Below, in pieces: positions 1 to 11,603 of a DNA stretch of 64,000 nucleotides (positions are counted from its first letter, which is position 1; each line of letters begins with the position of its first letter). The notes under the pieces were generated by a model. The model ran no database searches, had not been told where the DNA came from, and saw only the letters and a program-made list of their open reading frames with translations. The translations under genes were made by a program, and so were the position numbers. The DNA lies in the NCBI GenBank assembly GCA_032358255.1, contig JAULBX010007774.1, forward strand, positions 55,809 through 119,808, given 5' to 3'. This DNA comes from Heterotrichella gracilis. Lineage: Eukaryota; Sar; Xanthophyceae; Tribonematales; Xanthonemataceae.

Positions 1-145
1 GGTCGGAATTCCCAAAAACAACTGGGATACGTAGCAGTGGGGAGGGGAGAGTCGGGCAGGGGAGACAGTTGTACGGTCAAATTTTGGCGTAAATGGTTGT
101 AGAGGCCGTCATTCCACACTCTGTCATGTGTGCTGTGCCTTGCAG

Positions 146-3100
146 GCACCCTGGCGTCCTGGGACCCTACAACCAGGGCCAGCAAGGTCTCAAGGAGGCA
201 GAAGCAGCGGGTGCAAAAGCAGGCGGGCATCTCCTCAGGGCCCCAAGCCCCAATGCCCAATCAGGTGCAGCCTCCTGAGATGGGGCATGCCACGTGTCAG
301 CCCATGGCTGCGCCACGGCAAGGGGGTGCAGCAGCATCGGGAACACAGCCATTGGGATTGGGGGATGACCCCCGGGATGGGACACATTCTGGAGATCAAT
401 TGGGTGATCGCCCAGGCAGTGGGTCTATGCTTGAAAGTGTATTTGGACCTCCAGCGACGACCTCCTCCCTGAACCCCGCCCGCACCCCCACCCCCTTCTC
501 CTCCCCAGTGCCAGCGTTTACCCTAGGCCAGCAGCCGCAACCTCTGGCTAGGGTTTCACCGCAGCCGCAGTGGGGCAGGGGCGAGCCGTACCCTAGCGGA
601 ACCCTCCACCCCAGGGAAACCATACCGGAGCTTGGGTTTGGACCCGTTTCCCCACTGCCTTCACCGCTGCAAATGAGGAGCAATCTACCTGTGGGGCTCC
701 CGTTTTCGTCTCAGCCCTATGGACTTCCAAACCCTCCTTCCATGGGCAGCCATCAGGTGTTTAGCATGGGCTCTCACCCCTCCAATCTGGTGCTCTCCAT
801 GAGCAGCCCCGCTGCTGACGTCAGCATCCACTTCAGCAACCCAGCCAACCAGGCGGCGACAAGTGGCACAGGTCGGTGCTTGCATCTGCCTCAAAACTGG
901 GTGCCCGTTTTGCTGGGCATAATCATGACTTGGAAGGTTATACGCTGTGACGGACCCAAAGACGAAAGTACACTTTGAGTAAGGTCCCAATTGGCCTGAA
1001 TCCTGTGATCAAGTAAGACAACATCGAAGTAAAATCTTTATATATTGCGCAGGTCTGCCAACCTCTGGAGGAACGTTCGTGGTCTCGCGTGGGCTCCCCA
1101 CAGCCCCCCTGGCGCCCCACCACACACCCCACCACCAGCCCGCACCCGCCTCCTCCGCGCCAAATGACGACATCTGCCGCAGCCTTGCTGATGTCACCAG
1201 CAAGCTTGCAGCCATCGCACAGCAGCTGGCGGGTGGGGGTGGGGGTGGGAATGGTGGGGGTGGGGGTGCTCACTCCCCCCAACCTGGGCTGAGGGGGGTG
1301 ATGGGGATGGATTTGGGGCGGCCGCCGCCGCCACCGCCCCCACCATTGGCACCCATGGCGCAGGGGGTGGCGCTGGGTGCGCCACAGAAACCAGGCAACA
1401 CATATATGGGGCTGGGTGAGGCGGTGGGAGGTGGCGGTTATGGGTCGGGTGGCGATGGGTGGAGGGGCGGCCAAGGGGGGCAGCAGCAGTGGGTGGAGAG
1501 GGGAGGGAAGAGGCAGGGGGACAAGGGGAGGTGGACTGGCCAACGCAACAGGTGCGGTGCCGGTGTTGTCTGCCAATTAAAAGCATTTATTTTTTGGTAC
1601 AAGATGGATTCCAAGTAAAAAGCTGTATTGCCTGATTCATCAATGAGCTGCATGGTTGGAGCCTGTGTTACATTATGGATTATAATGATGTGTTAAATTT
1701 CTGGCGATCAGCATGTGCAAGCCCACAGCATTGATAAAACCGTCAGCAACTGCAAAGCCAATCGCACATTGTGTTTTTTGTTGCCATTCACTCACTGTTT
1801 TCTCCCCGATTTGCCCCACACAGGTCTGGCGCAGCCCCCTTGTCTGAAGAGAACCGTGATGAGAAGGAGCGCATGAAGCTGGAGGCGGATGGAGAGCGAG
1901 AGACATTCAACCTGCACATCCAGGCGCAAAAGATGTTCCAAAATGTAAGATGTGGCATTTGTTCACCTTGGAACATTGTCAATTGCAAAAAATGGCAATT
2001 TTGAACGGTTCTTCCCACACTGTTGGTCATTGTCTTGGGATGCCTGTCTGTGGTCGGCTGGTGGGAGTGTGCGCCATTGTTGGATACGGCTGTTGTTGGC
2101 CTGCATGTCGTGCTTCCCATCTCAATTCCTGCGCCCATGGCCCCCTTACGCACCTGCCCACCGCCTCAGGCAGCCAACGCCAGCTTTGCGCGTGCTGAAC
2201 TTAGGCCTATCCACTATCCCTAATGTGGCCCCCAAGCTTTCCGTGTGCAGGCCGCCAACGCCGCCTTTGAGCGCGGCGATGCTGGCGCAGGCAAGGAGAT
2301 GGTGCGCAAGGCCAAGGAGCACGCGCAGCTGGCACAGGACTCCAAGCGCAAGGCCAACGAGGCGGCCTACACCAGCAGCAATATAGGGCTGCAGAACAGG
2401 CTGACGGTGCGTTTTGGTGGGGTATGGGGGGGTGGGTGGGATGCATGCTATGTTGGTGTGAGCGCCGGCGGCCCAGAGTGTAATGGGCAAGTGTGTGTGG
2501 CACAGGCATGGCTATTCGTGTACTTGGTATGCTGTGCTTGCATTCCGAAATTGCATTCCATTGGCTGCATCATGCGCAGACGGTTTTTAGGGTTTAGGGT
2601 TTACCCTAAACCCTAAACCCTGACCCCTGCATCATGCGCAGACGCGACAATGAACTCCTGAGCACCATCCTCAGTTCCTTTCGCATGCAAAACTTCCCTG
2701 GATCTCCTCCCTAATCCTGTTCCCAACCTTTTGTTCTTATGTCTGAAAGTTTGTAAAATTCCTCCCCTGATATATGTTTCAACCCCTTCTCCGCGTCCAG
2801 GTTGACCTGCACGGCATGCATGTTGACGAGGCACTGCAGGCATTGATTAAAATGATTATGCAATTCCTCCCCTGACATGTGTTTAACCCTACTCCCTCTC
2901 CCCTTGCAGGTTGACCTGCACGGTATGCACGTTGACGAGGCGCTGCAGGCACTTGACCGCCACCTGGTGCACCTGGCGGGGCTGGGCCATCCTGACGGCA
3001 TCATCCTGCAGATCATCGTGGGTAAGGGTACTGTAGGCTGTACAGGGTGCAAGAACGTAGACAGTACAGGGACTGAAGCAGGGACAGGGGTAGGGACGGG

Positions 3101-3470
3101 GACAGGAAGAGACACTTAGGCAAGGTCCTGGGTTCTGAAAGGGTCAAAATTGAACAAAATGCACGTTATAATCATGTGCAAGTGAGTCTGTATGCCTTCC
3201 CCATTGCAAGGGTGAACCAAATGCAACTGGGTGAAGTAAGTACGGAACTGGACTCGCATTTGTGAAACCCTAAACCCTAAACCCTCCCTTACAGGTGTGG
3301 GCAAGCACAGCGAGGGGGGCCGTGCTCGCATCCAGCCTGCAGTGGTGCGCGATCTGGAGGAGCGGGGGGTCAATTCCTGGGAGGAGCCGGGCAACCCGGG
3401 TCAGCTAAATGTGCTCATTGCGGGGCCTGGGAATGTGGGCAAGGGGGACGAAGGGGGGCTGGAGGCGTGA
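146..3470 (+). CDS. DUF1771-Smr domain protein, CID5/6/7-like (5' partial)
   Basis: Six exons join in phase: 146-871, 1053-1551, 1824-1944, 2251-2406, 2910-3021 and 3295-3470, giving 595 residues plus TGA. The first visible exon follows an acceptor at 144-145, so the true start lies left of the window, and positions 1-145 look like intron. The N-terminal two thirds is low-complexity Pro/Gly/Met/Ser. It holds SSLNPARTPTPF near 470-505, which resembles a PAM2 motif (binding site for the poly(A)-binding protein MLLE domain), as in plant CID proteins. Exons 3-4 encode a helical DUF1771 (AANAAFERGDAGAGKEMVRK). Exons 5-6 encode the Smr domain with VDLHGMHVDEAL and a GKHSEGG-type loop. Smr domains bind or cut RNA and act in ribosome rescue or mRNA decay; here a link to poly(A) mRNA is inferred. 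The family call is firm and the PAM2 call tentative. The intron before exon 5 carries a broken copy of that exon. Confidence 0.88.
2565..2644. repeat. Head-to-head telomeric repeat between 18-bp direct repeats
   Basis: Inside the intron 2407-2909, CTGCATCATGCGCAGACG occurs exactly at 2565-2582 and again at 2627-2644. Between the copies lie 44 bp made of TTTAGGG units followed by CCCTAAA units, an inverted telomeric array. The layout looks like telomeric DNA inserted at a staggered break, with the break ends duplicated. The sequence is direct observation; the mechanism is inference. Confidence 0.9.
2757..2956 (+). repeat. Tandem partial duplication of the Smr exon 5 start
   Basis: The acceptor region and the first 42 nt of exon 5 (2910-2951) are preceded by a copy at 2801-2842 with three mismatches. 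The match extends into the intron (CCTCCCCTGA at 2761 and again at about 2866). The upstream copy keeps a CAG acceptor and encodes VDLHGMHVDEALQAL, but then loses homology and reaches a TGA, so it is a pseudoexon. Use of its acceptor would truncate the Smr domain. Confidence 0.9.
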
Positions 3471-4067
3471 GGGGGTGTTACAGCTGCCCAGGATGCGTTT
3501 GTTGCGGCAGTGTTGGATGTCGCACTGTAAGGGTTTCGGGTTTGGCTGCAGCGCACCCCCCCTCGAGGTTTTGCGCCTCTCGAGGCCCCCCTCAAGATCG
3601 ATGTGACGTAATGCAATGGTCCTCGAGTGCGATGATGACGTGAACCATAAAATGGTTCCTTGTAATGACTGCACATGGAAATTGGCACACGGAAAGCCTT
3701 AGGCTGAGCCATGTCTCACTGAGGACCGGTCAGAGCCTGACGTCACAAAACGCCTGGCAGTGCGCATGCAGCCGCTGACTTGGAAACGTGCAAATTTTTC
3801 GATAAAAAAATAGAGAAAAGAAGACACGAGAAAAGAGAAGAGATATTCGTAAGGCACTGTAAGGCGGCGTATCAAATGTGACATAAAACTTGAAGAATGT
3901 GGAGGTGTTGAAATTCAATCACCAATGCAATGCAACACCAAACACTTGGTGCCTGGAGCATCTCCAGCACCAACGCAGCACTTGTGGGACCAGTTATGAC
4001 TCAAAAGCGCACCCATGACAAATACTCATATCCATTCATTATTTGACATTTCCGCCAACTTTAGCCC
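3471..4067. other. Convergent intergenic region
   Basis: This stretch lies between the Smr stop and the stop of the minus-strand kinase gene. TGTAA, the usual chlorophyte polyadenylation signal, occurs near 3527 and 3661 and could serve the Smr transcript. The short open frames show no recognisable domain, and I see nothing else in it. Confidence 0.6.
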
Positions 4068-7000
4068 TCAGCACCACCCATCGACCTCCCTGTCTGCGTG
4101 GCACGCCACCTGGTCATGGCTCTCCAGCAGCACTGTGAAGTAGGCATGCCTCAGGGCCTGGAGGGCAGTGGGGCGGTGGCCAGGGATCCAGTCCAGCAGG
4201 CTCCTCAGCAGGCGCACAGCCACCCTGCTGTGCAGCCCCTGGTGGGTGGGGTCCTTCTTCTTCAGGAGCTGCAGCAGCACAGCAGGGATGGGTTTCAGTG
4301 GGGTCTCAATAAACCCCTAAGACCTAAACCCTGAGACCCTACAGCAACCCTACTGCATATGTGCACACCTTGGTGGGTTTCAGGAAAACCCCAGAATCCT
4401 ATATCCTGACGTTGTAAAACATGACTAGCTGAGCTAAATGCCATGCCAAAGCCATGCCGAATCATTATGCTGGCATCGAGTATGGATCACCATGCAGCGC
4501 ACACAGCACGCTCACCTCCATGATGGCATCATCTGAGCAGCTCCAAGACACCGGCACGTCACCGCCATCCCCGCACTCCACCCTGCCCCTGCCATGGGGC
4601 ACTTCAGAGGTCACATTGACTCCCTCACTCGAGCCACATGGACCCGCGCTGGGTTTTGGTTTGCCCCTTGGTGGATACACACACAGCTCCATCAGGCCAC
4701 GCAGCAGGTAAGCCAGCTGCTGCTCCTCCTCTGTTTTGTCACCCAGCTTGAGGTTGTGATGCAGGAGTGCGCGTGTGTGGTGGCTGATCTCAAACACGTG
4801 GGGGGTCCCAAGTACCAGCTCCAGCCACACCACACCCACGCTCCAGATGTCATAGGACCACGTGTTGGCTGCAGTTTGCTTGCCGTACCAGTACCTACAT
4901 GGCATGGCAGCAGACCGCTTCAGTGGAATTTCACAACTGCAAGTTCTGTCACCTGGCAGCTTCAACTTCATTTGATGTATCAAAACCGCACCATGTTGAG
5001 TGCTATTTTACTCCAGAGATTCTTTGTCAAAAAATACAAACAGGCAGAACTTACCTGCCAAAAACGGCTTCCGGCGGTGCATACTCCTGAGTTTGTTCTG
5101 CCTCTGAAGGTCCTTGACTGCCATACAACTGGTCAATTGTCGTCCCATCCACAGCAGATCCAAAGTCAATCAACCTCAAGTGAACTGGGCTCTTACTTGG
5201 GTTTTGAATCAGCAAGTTTTCAGGTTTGACATCCCTGCGGCAACAACACAATTTCGATCACTATCATGGGGCAGGCATGCAGAGAGCCAGGTCACTCTGC
5301 AAATTTGCAGATTCGTGCAATTATTGTCGGGCGTGAGATATAATGTGTATGGTGGTGTAATGGCAATGGAGCATGCAGTCATGCCAATGGCCCATCTGAT
5401 TGCCAAAAAATACCCTGGATGGCTCAGTCAGGCCTCCACAAGCCATTCCCGATCAATGTTCAATACCAGCTCCAAGGATAACAGCCTCATCAGCTTTTAA
5501 CTTTGGCAGCATCAAATATGGAGCATACCTGTGGGTCACGTTGACTGCATGTGTTGCTGCGAGCCCCATCAGCAGCTGTCCCAACATGTCTCGGATGATC
5601 CCCTCCCCGCGCTCACTCTGCCGCAACTCCAGCCACCATCCGCTTGGCCGCATGATCTGCACCTCCCCAATCACGTTGCTCTCTTGTGCATTGCCAGCTG
5701 CTGGCTGTGGCGCAGCAGGGTTTGTGCCTAGTTCCTCCACTGGGAATTGAGTGGTCGACGTGGTGTACATTAATGAATGGATGGATGTGCCCTCATCTTG
5801 GAACACAAGCCACAGATCCATCCCCACACGAAACCTCTCCACAAAGCGCACCTGTTGCATCAAGTACACTACTATATCAAGAATATTTGTATGTAGTTGA
5901 AAAAAACAAAAAAGGATAGAAAAAAAGCAATCGACAAAAAGCAATAGAAAGAAAAAACCAATATTGGCCCGAAATCATATTCAGTGGGACACCAAACGTA
6001 ACGCACTTACCAGATGATCATACCCATCAAGGGTGGGGCAATTTGCTTGCGCATCAGAGCACAATGACAGCGTTTTCCCCGCCTGCAGCAGGCTGCCGAA
6101 ATACGCCTCTCGCAAACCGCTCAACTTGTAGTTCTCGCCCTTTTCCACAAATATGCGTTTCATAACAACAGCTTCGTGACCTGGAAAGATGAGAAACGAT
6201 GAGCATACTAGTACGAGCCAGAATGCAAAAGAAATGGTTTGATCAACACACATTGCTTGATTCACTGAATACCTACCGGCCTGCGTTCCAGCCTTCTGTT
6301 GCGCCCGGTATGAGAGGGGCTTCCTGAACGCTTTCCACACCTCACCAAAACCACCTGAAAAATGGTCGATTATTCATGTTGGTTATATGTAAACAAATCC
6401 ATGGTGTGCTCACCTACAACAGATAGAGCTCTCACCTTTGGCAAATTGCTGTTTGAGCTTGTAACCCTGCTTGCTGCTCGCATCACTGTCTGCCCTGCTG
6501 TATGCTTTCAAGCCTCTTCCTGACTGTGAGCGATGAATGTTGGACGCCATGCCTGGCAGCATGTCAAGCAGCAGAGGTATGGTAGCAAGAGACTTGATCA
6601 AAGCGGTGGACAGTGGAAGTGCGTACTCCTGTTGTTGAGCTGAACAATATCCCTGATCGTCCCACGGCTGCACTGCGCAGGATTTGAGATCAAACTTTAT
6701 GACTTCTTTCGACCTGCCACCACTGGCTATCACCTCCTCCTCCTGTGACAAAGTTGCTACACTGCTAGACTGTGAGGCAGCTGCATCTGTCCTATCTGTC
6801 CTGTCTGTCCTGCCCTGGGAGTCAGACGTCCCTGGACCAGGCTGAACCACTGACACAGCTGTGTCAACGTAGCTGGCATACATTTCAGACAGCTGCAGGT
6901 GGTCGGGGAACACATTCTGGCTGCTGGGTACTAACGTGAAACCATCCTCAGGCTCAAACAATGTGTTGCTGTGCCAGTGGTCAACGTCTCCTGGCAACAC

Positions 7001-9610
7001 CTCCACCAGCTCAAAGCTGTATTTGCTGTCTGCACACCCCAAGGTAGTGCCTGCCACATATCCGACGCTGGTAGGAGACACTGATTGACTCCATGAAGGT
7101 TCTGGTAAAGTGGCATGGCACGGCATGTGCGGCAATGTCCCAAACGCCAGCACTTCTTCCACTAGATGACTTCTGTAGCCTGTTGGTAGAGCTGCTGGCT
7201 GCAATGCATTATTATCATCCTCGGCGTTGAGCTGAGGGGCCACAGTAGGCTGTAGATCAACAGCAATCACAGCAATGTTATCAAATGATCTACGATTATA
7301 AGCCTCTTGTGCAATCCTGCAAGCAAACGCAGCAGGAAGTTAATTCAGCGTGCAGGATGCCCATTGTTTACTAAAAATATTGGAGGCTTACATGCCAAAT
7401 CCCAGGAATTTGGCACAAACACTGAGATCCCTTACATTTTACTTCTACTAACCCACATGGGTGCCTGCATCCATGCTTATGTTTGTTGGTACGTATGCGA
7501 TATTGATTGTTTCCTCACCTGACAGCAACAGTCTGCTGCAAGGATGTCGCTGCGCACACCAATGGGGCTTTAGAGTCCATGACCTGGTCGCCACATACTC
7601 CCCAACTGTTGGTGGTCTGCTCAAGTATGCCTGCAGGCACAACCCAGGAATTGAATCAAGAACTTAATTTATCTAACATCATGTTCCAGAAGCTTGCTGT
7701 GTTTCAACCAGTACCAACCGCACCTGCTTGTTGCGCTTCATTCCCAGAGGCTCCTGCCTCTATTGGGCCCAAAGCAATGACCGAAACTGTTTTCGGCTCT
7801 GTGGGCACAAAGGTTCCTGGTCTTGATTCCTCAGCCACTTGACATACTTCCTCATCGCTCATACTCTCAGTAACCCCGTCGGTCAACAAAATCAAATATG
7901 TATCCCCTGCAATTAACCACATGAGAGGTCAGCCAAAACGATGTTGTGATGCAATGCAATCAAAGCTGCTCCTTCAACCTTCTTTTCTTCCAAGCTACTT
8001 TTCTTTCAAGCTACTCACCAGCTGTGATGTTGTAAATCAGTGTCTCTGGTTCTGCGATGAGACCGTGTGGCCTCAGCTCTACATCACCTATTGACCTGGA
8101 GATTGCCAAATCCCCCTGCAACCTTGGCTGGTCACCTGTGTACACCCACCCGCCTATCGCGTCATAAATGCTGTGAAATACATTGGACCGTGCGCAATGT
8201 CATTCAACTACCGATTAATGACCAATTTGTATCACGCAAAGGACCTGATTTATACGCGCCAGAAGCCACGACCAAGCAAGCCACGCACCTTTGTCGTTGC
8301 TGACAAATCCACCCTGTTCAACAATTCTCTGATATTCGTCCTCTCTGAGAGGTTTGTGGTCTACCGTCAGTGCTCTTGCATGCAGCCCCCCACCAGGCAG
8401 CACTTGGCAAATCAAAACCCTGCAAGTTGGAGCAAAACGCAACTTAGTACCCCGGCGACCATATCTGATCCACCAAGAGGGCATCTGCTTTCCTTCATGC
8501 AATTGCAGATCATCTGATCATCATGACCACATTCCATGGTGTCACCTTGAATCCCCAACATGGGCAATCACGGCTTGATCATTGACAACCACAGCAGCTG
8601 CAACAGTGCTTCCTGCTTCCACTGATCTGTGCCTTGCCGACTGACAAAACTCTGTGTCGACTGCCCGGATGCTGTTCTCAAGTGCCTTTCTCACCATTTC
8701 TGGCGTGAAATTTTCACTGCAATCCATGCATTTATTGTCCTTAGTTTATTTTATCATTAATAATTCGGGAAATATTTACTTGCAAAAAATAGCAGTTCGA
8801 TCCATGTAGCGCAACAGTAAGTTGGCACTGGCATTTGAACATGCACTACCAGGTGCAGTGAAGAGAACTGGTGGCTTATGCAGTGCAAGGCGATCAATCG
8901 GCGCACCTCGTCTGCAGTGCGCCGTCCAGGTGGGAGTGCAGCGTGTCTAGCAAGAACTGGCTTGCATCTGGTCCATCATGGCCATCATACACTGCGTAAA
9001 AGCTGCACATCAAGTGAGTATATATGCTCAGCCAGCTCAGGCTTACTCCTGGTCAAAGAATCCAGACCTATTGTGCTGGAGCTTAGGGTAGACGTGGGAA
9101 CTCCGCAACACAGGTCAGCAAGAGTGCCGGTGCAACCTTGTAACCGTCCACCAGGAAACAAACACCCTTATTTGAATATGTATGTATGCAGCAGGTATGG
9201 CAAGCCTTAACGTAGGTGTTTGGTATAGCGTTGGCACACCTGGCTTTCTGCGCCTCGCCCACTGTCTCCCCAGTCCGGTTGGAATAGAGGTGGACACACA
9301 CTGCCCGGTCCTCCATCTGCCATGCAAGGCAAGAGCTGTCACATGTTCTCATCAGAAGATAAGACAGCACCCGTGCAACGTTGTGAGCATCTCAGGATCA
9401 CACTGGGCTGGCAAGTCTCCAAACAGCCCACCACCCCCGCGTTGTGCTCACCGTCGCACGTCGCCCTTGCAAGAGAGCAACTCCGCAGGCCGCACAGCAT
9501 CCTGTCACCTTTTGACAGTAGGTCACCCACAGGAGCTTGCTGATCAAAACCACCAGGAGCAGCACGTGTGACACCAGTGATGCACACACTCTGCGAGGTA
9601 CCCCCTTCAT
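4068..9610 (-). CDS. PP2C phosphatase-protein kinase fusion
   Basis: Fifteen exons join in phase to 1,091 residues: 9610-9452, 9316-9240, 9002-8907, 8716-8546, 8419-8289, 8153-8019, 7906-7724, 7630-7519, 7316-6436, 6354-6277, 6180-6011, 5851-5529, 5234-5055, 4894-4516, 4268-4068. The chosen ATG gives MKGVPRR followed by a hydrophobic stretch, so a signal anchor or signal peptide. PP2C motifs follow in order: RRATMEDR (to 57), FYAVYDGHDG (metal Asp85), VIAHVGDSR, LAISRSIGD, LLTDGVTES (Asp266) and RSFDNIAVI (Asp367). A linker leads to the kinase: glycine loop GGFGEV from 649, VVMK (Lys682), HRDVKPEN (Asp840), DFG (Asp862) and YAPPE. The order matches the Arabidopsis PP2C-kinase fusion At3g63330/At3g63340, whose kinase half is annotated as inactive; here all core kinase residues are present. 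Substrates are unknown. The start is the weakest part of the model. Confidence 0.88.
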
Positions 9611-10071
9611 GACATCCTTTACAGGCCTCGATTGGTCCACCGCGAGCCCAGGTGCACAATATTCTGCCAAGGTTAGGTTCCTGTGCTGTACGAGATATAC
9701 AAGCGCGTACTTAACCGGTTTCACAAACCCGCTAGCCCACTCACATGCATGCATGCATAATATTCTCAACAATCAGTGATTGGCCATGGCTTGCATGCAC
9801 AATATGAACACAAATCTGGTTCTTGACTCGAACTGGGCTGCCAATGTGCTCGTCAGGTTACGGGTTGTGCACCAAATGCCTAAGCTTCTAATATCCGTTT
9901 GCATGCATCGCCCGTGTCACCACTCCTATAACTTCCCCTCACAGAACTTTGCGACCACATATCAGCAATATGAAGCTCAGCCAAACATTCTTGTGCAACG
10001 TGCAAATACTTTTGAGCCACTGTTCAACAGAAGCGCGCACTTGCGTATAGTCGCACGTCCAGGAGTGTTTC
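9611..10071. promoter_or_regulatory. Divergent upstream region, PP2C-kinase / START-like
   Basis: About 460 bp separate the two proposed starts and should hold both promoters and 5' leaders. It is rich in CATGCATG-type tracts near 9744-9760. No TATA box or named operator is convincing. An open plus-strand frame from 9780 runs through it without recognisable content. Confidence 0.45.
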
Positions 10072-11330
10072 GTGTCCGGCAGGCCCAAGCTATTTTGCGA
10101 CAAAATGCTGACGAGGTTGGGCACCACTGCTTCTCTCCACCCAGTGCATACACCACGTCCCTTCTTGAGCAACAAAGGCGTCAGTCACTCAAAAAGCACC
10201 TCCTTTCCTTTCAACGCAACACAGCCGGTCTTGAGGCGCACCAACCCGCGATGGAGATGTCAAGGTACTGACAAGCTATATGCATGCATTGGATATTACG
10301 GTTCCATACTGCCACTGATACTTTCCGCCACGCGTTGCCGAACCTACTTCAATATTCATCCCTCCAGTTTGTTTACATTGACGTGGGCGATTGCACTTTG
10401 GCCCGAGTACCATGTACACTGTGCCAGCAAGAAGGCACCTTCATAGTAAGTGTGTGTGCCATAAAGTGCCAATTGGATTGTCGTGATCGCACAGGCACGG
10501 CTCAGATGCAAGGCAGCCAAACTGTGGAGGTGGTGGTGGAGAAAGGTGGAGCCAACAGTAGGCGGTTGTTTGCGTGGACAGACATCCAAGCACCTGTCCA
10601 AAGTGTGTGGGATGCACTGACAGATTACGACAAGCTGGATACCTTCATCCCAGGTGGGTGAATAGTATAGTCTTGTCCATGCCGTTGCACGTGCGCATTC
10701 CATCACAATTCTTGCAGTGCACGCCATCTCATGTGGGCATTCCACTACAAGCGCCGGCATGTACTTAAATTGGTTGAAACGGTTGGTGCCGGTCCTGCAA
10801 GGACTCCAACATTTTGTACAAAGATGGCAGACAGGATTTCCATTGTTATCAGCTTCGTACCTGTTCCATTCCCCATAGGTTTGACTGAGAATCGCTGCCT
10901 GGAGCGCTGGGCGACTGGGTGCACGCTGTATCAAGTGGGCGCGCAGGACATTGCCCTAGGTGCAACCTTCAGGGCGCGCGTCACACTGCGGATACAGGAG
11001 CACGAAACAGGGATCCCCAGGCAGCTGCTGTCCAGTGGGGACAATGAGGAGCTTTACCCTGAGCCAGCCTCGCCGGCGGCAGCAAACAGCTGGAAGGACA
11101 TCTCCTTTGCGCTGATTGAAGGCGATTTCCAGCAGTTCAGGGGGGTATGGCGGCTGAAGACAGGTGTTTCGGGCGCTGGCAGCACGCAACTGGCATATGC
11201 GCTGTACGTACGGCCCCAAGTGTGGCTACCAGTTCGACTGATTCAAGGGCGGATCCAAGGGGAGGTGGCCAACAACTTGACAGCCATCAAAAGGTACACA
11301 GAGGGCAAGCAACGAGCGGTCAGGCGATGA
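10072..11330 (+). CDS. START/polyketide-cyclase-like plastid protein
   Basis: Three exons in phase (10072-10264, 10495-10653, 10879-11330) give 267 residues. The first about 65 are Ser/Thr/Arg-rich with few acids, as in a chloroplast transit peptide; an alternative ATG at 10102 keeps most of it. The rest is one Bet v1-like helix-grip domain: RRLFAWTDIQAPVQSVWDAL, LTDYDKLDTFIPG, then LERW, GAQDIALGATFRARVTL, a long insert, DFQQFRGVWRL and a C-terminal helix with VANNLTAIKRY. This is the pattern of plant polyketide cyclase/dehydrase (PF03364) proteins such as At4g01650 and of COQ10-type lipid carriers. A hydrophobic ligand in the plastid is expected from the family; which one cannot be read from sequence. 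It is divergent from the PP2C-kinase gene and convergent with BLD10. Confidence 0.82.
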
Positions 11331-11603
11331 GCAGCCATGAGCGGGATAACAAGAAATGACCAGTAACGAGTGAGCGGCAGTGGGAACAAAATCAGAGTTG
11401 CGTAGGAGAGACAAGATCCGTACAGTTCTGGTCGACCAAGGGCATGTCAGCAAAACAAATCAAATGCGGTGTGCTCAATTGCTTTTGGAAGTAGCCAGTG
11501 TTGCATTGTGACTTGGGTCAAACACGGTCCAACAGTTTATATACGGCCCTGAAGTTGCGTATGCTGTTTAATTCTCAATTGCCCTAATGGCATTTATCAG
11601 CAC

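Noticed and set aside
2801-2850. A real exon at the first VDLHGMHVDEAL copy
   Set aside because: It loses similarity after 42 nt and meets a stop with no donor; the second copy continues with the full Smr domain.
9780-10271. A 163-codon plus-strand frame over the START-like transit peptide
   Set aside because: A different frame gives the transit-peptide exon whose phase fits the downstream exons; this one does not connect.
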